Shown here: positions 12,577-13,006 of the stretch, piece after piece
How positions within the stretch are numbered: the first letter of the stretch is position 1
How the letters are laid out: each line of letters starts with the position of its first letter
DNA from: CAZPUI01 sp964415525
Lineage (GTDB): Bacteria > Acidobacteriota > Holophagae > Holophagales > Holophagaceae
Direction: 5' to 3'
NCBI GenBank assembly: GCA_964415525.1
Contig: CAYQAS010000116.1
Location: 1 to 13,006 of the forward strand
DNA: 13,006 nt
Translations under genes and position numbers: made by a program
The notes under the pieces: model-generated
Database searches by the model: none
What the model saw: the letters and a program-made list of their open reading frames with translations, nothing else
Told to the model about the DNA's origin: nothing

Positions 12577-13006
12577 ATGATTGGTGAACTGAAGGTCTTT
12601 TCAGGCACGAGCCATCCAGAGTTGGCCGGTGGCATCGCCAGCCATCTGGGCATGAACCTCGGCAAGGTGAAGGTCACCCGGTTCTCCAACGAGAACATCA
12701 AGGTGAAGATCGCCGAGAACGTGCGCGAAGCGGACGTCTTCGTGATCCAGACCAGCTGCCCTCCGGTGAGCGACAACCTCATCGAAATGTTCATCATGAT
12801 CGACGCCCTGAAGTACGCGAGCGCCGGCCGCATCACCGCGGTGCTGCCCTATTTCCCCTATGCCCGGTCGGACAAGAAGGACGAGTCGAGAATTAGCATC
12901 ACGGCCCGCCTCATGGCGGACCAGATCAAGGCCGCCGGGGCCGACCGCGTGCTCACCATGACGCTCCACGCGCCGCAGATCCTGGGCTTCTTCCGGATGC
13001 CCGCGG
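12577..13006 (+). CDS. prs: Ribose-phosphate pyrophosphokinase, N-terminal part (3' truncated)
   Basis: The first 143 residues of PRPP synthetase, which transfers pyrophosphate from ATP to ribose 5-phosphate to make PRPP for nucleotide, His and Trp synthesis. Recognisable blocks are KVFSGTSHPELA (6-17), FSNEN (36-40), NDNL-type SDNLIEM (65-71), SAGRITAVLPYFPYARSDKKD (82-102) and LTMTLHAPQILGFF (126-139). The FPYAR-DKKD form is more like the animal enzyme than the usual bacterial FGYARQDR. Several positions I recall as ATP or metal ligands differ: the Glu of FS(D/N)xE is N40, the Gln after YAR is S98, and the Asp before LHA is T129, while H131 is kept. ATG 12577 has GGAGG 8 nt upstream. The window edge cuts the gene. 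It may be a divergent second copy; the active-site loop, PRPP loop and C-terminus are not visible. Confidence 0.88.
   Translation, partial: MIGELKVFSGTSHPELAGGIASHLGMNLGKVKVTRFSNENIKVKIAENVREADVFVIQTSCPPVSDNLIEMFIMIDALKYASAGRITAVLPYFPYARSDKKDESRISITARLMADQIKAAGADRVLTMTLHAPQILGFFRMPA

Overview
The window is GC-rich, with tightly packed bacterial genes, short intergenic gaps and many 4-nt start/stop overlaps. Gene content fits a diderm (Gram-negative-type) bacterium: a type IV pilus retraction ATPase, exported M16 peptidases, an LpxL-like acyltransferase and aryl-polyene-type fatty acid synthase enzymes. The protein style (PilT, paired M16 proteins, coupled operons) reminds me most of Acidobacteriota such as Holophaga/Geothrix. 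That placement is an impression from family resemblance, not a search result.

Layout. 1-491 (+): 3' end of pilT. 750-3739 (+): two translationally coupled M16 genes, the first with a zinc site and the second without, followed by a hairpin terminator. 3800-6384 (-): an operon of a membrane-anchored NodB deacetylase fused to a methyltransferase, then a GT2-DUF2062 glycosyltransferase. 6594-8815 (-): a periplasmic solute-binding protein overlapping a hybrid-less histidine kinase. 8978-9886 (+): an LpxL-like acyltransferase. 9887-12290 (-): an operon of hotdog dehydratase, SDR ketoreductase and ketosynthase. 12577-13006 (+): 5' part of a divergent ribose-phosphate pyrophosphokinase behind a structured, repeat-containing leader.

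How the genes may work together. The ketosynthase, ketoreductase and dehydratase resemble ApeR, ApeQ and ApeP of aryl polyene clusters, and together could run repeated extension-reduction-dehydration cycles to build a polyene acyl chain. The acyltransferase, glycosyltransferase and deacetylase-methyltransferase are the types of enzyme that would attach and decorate such a chain on an outer-membrane lipid. No acyl carrier protein, activating ligase, second ketosynthase, LolA-like carrier or exporter is present, and the flanks (pilT, prs) are housekeeping, so this is either a partial or scattered locus. The sensor pair sits in the middle and could control it, but it has no response regulator here. 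The M16 pair is a separate periplasmic protease unit.

I see no rRNA, tRNA, CRISPR array, insertion sequence, phage gene or integration site. The most interesting non-coding stretch is 12330-12576, with strong hairpins and three GTGAC repeats spaced two helical turns apart.
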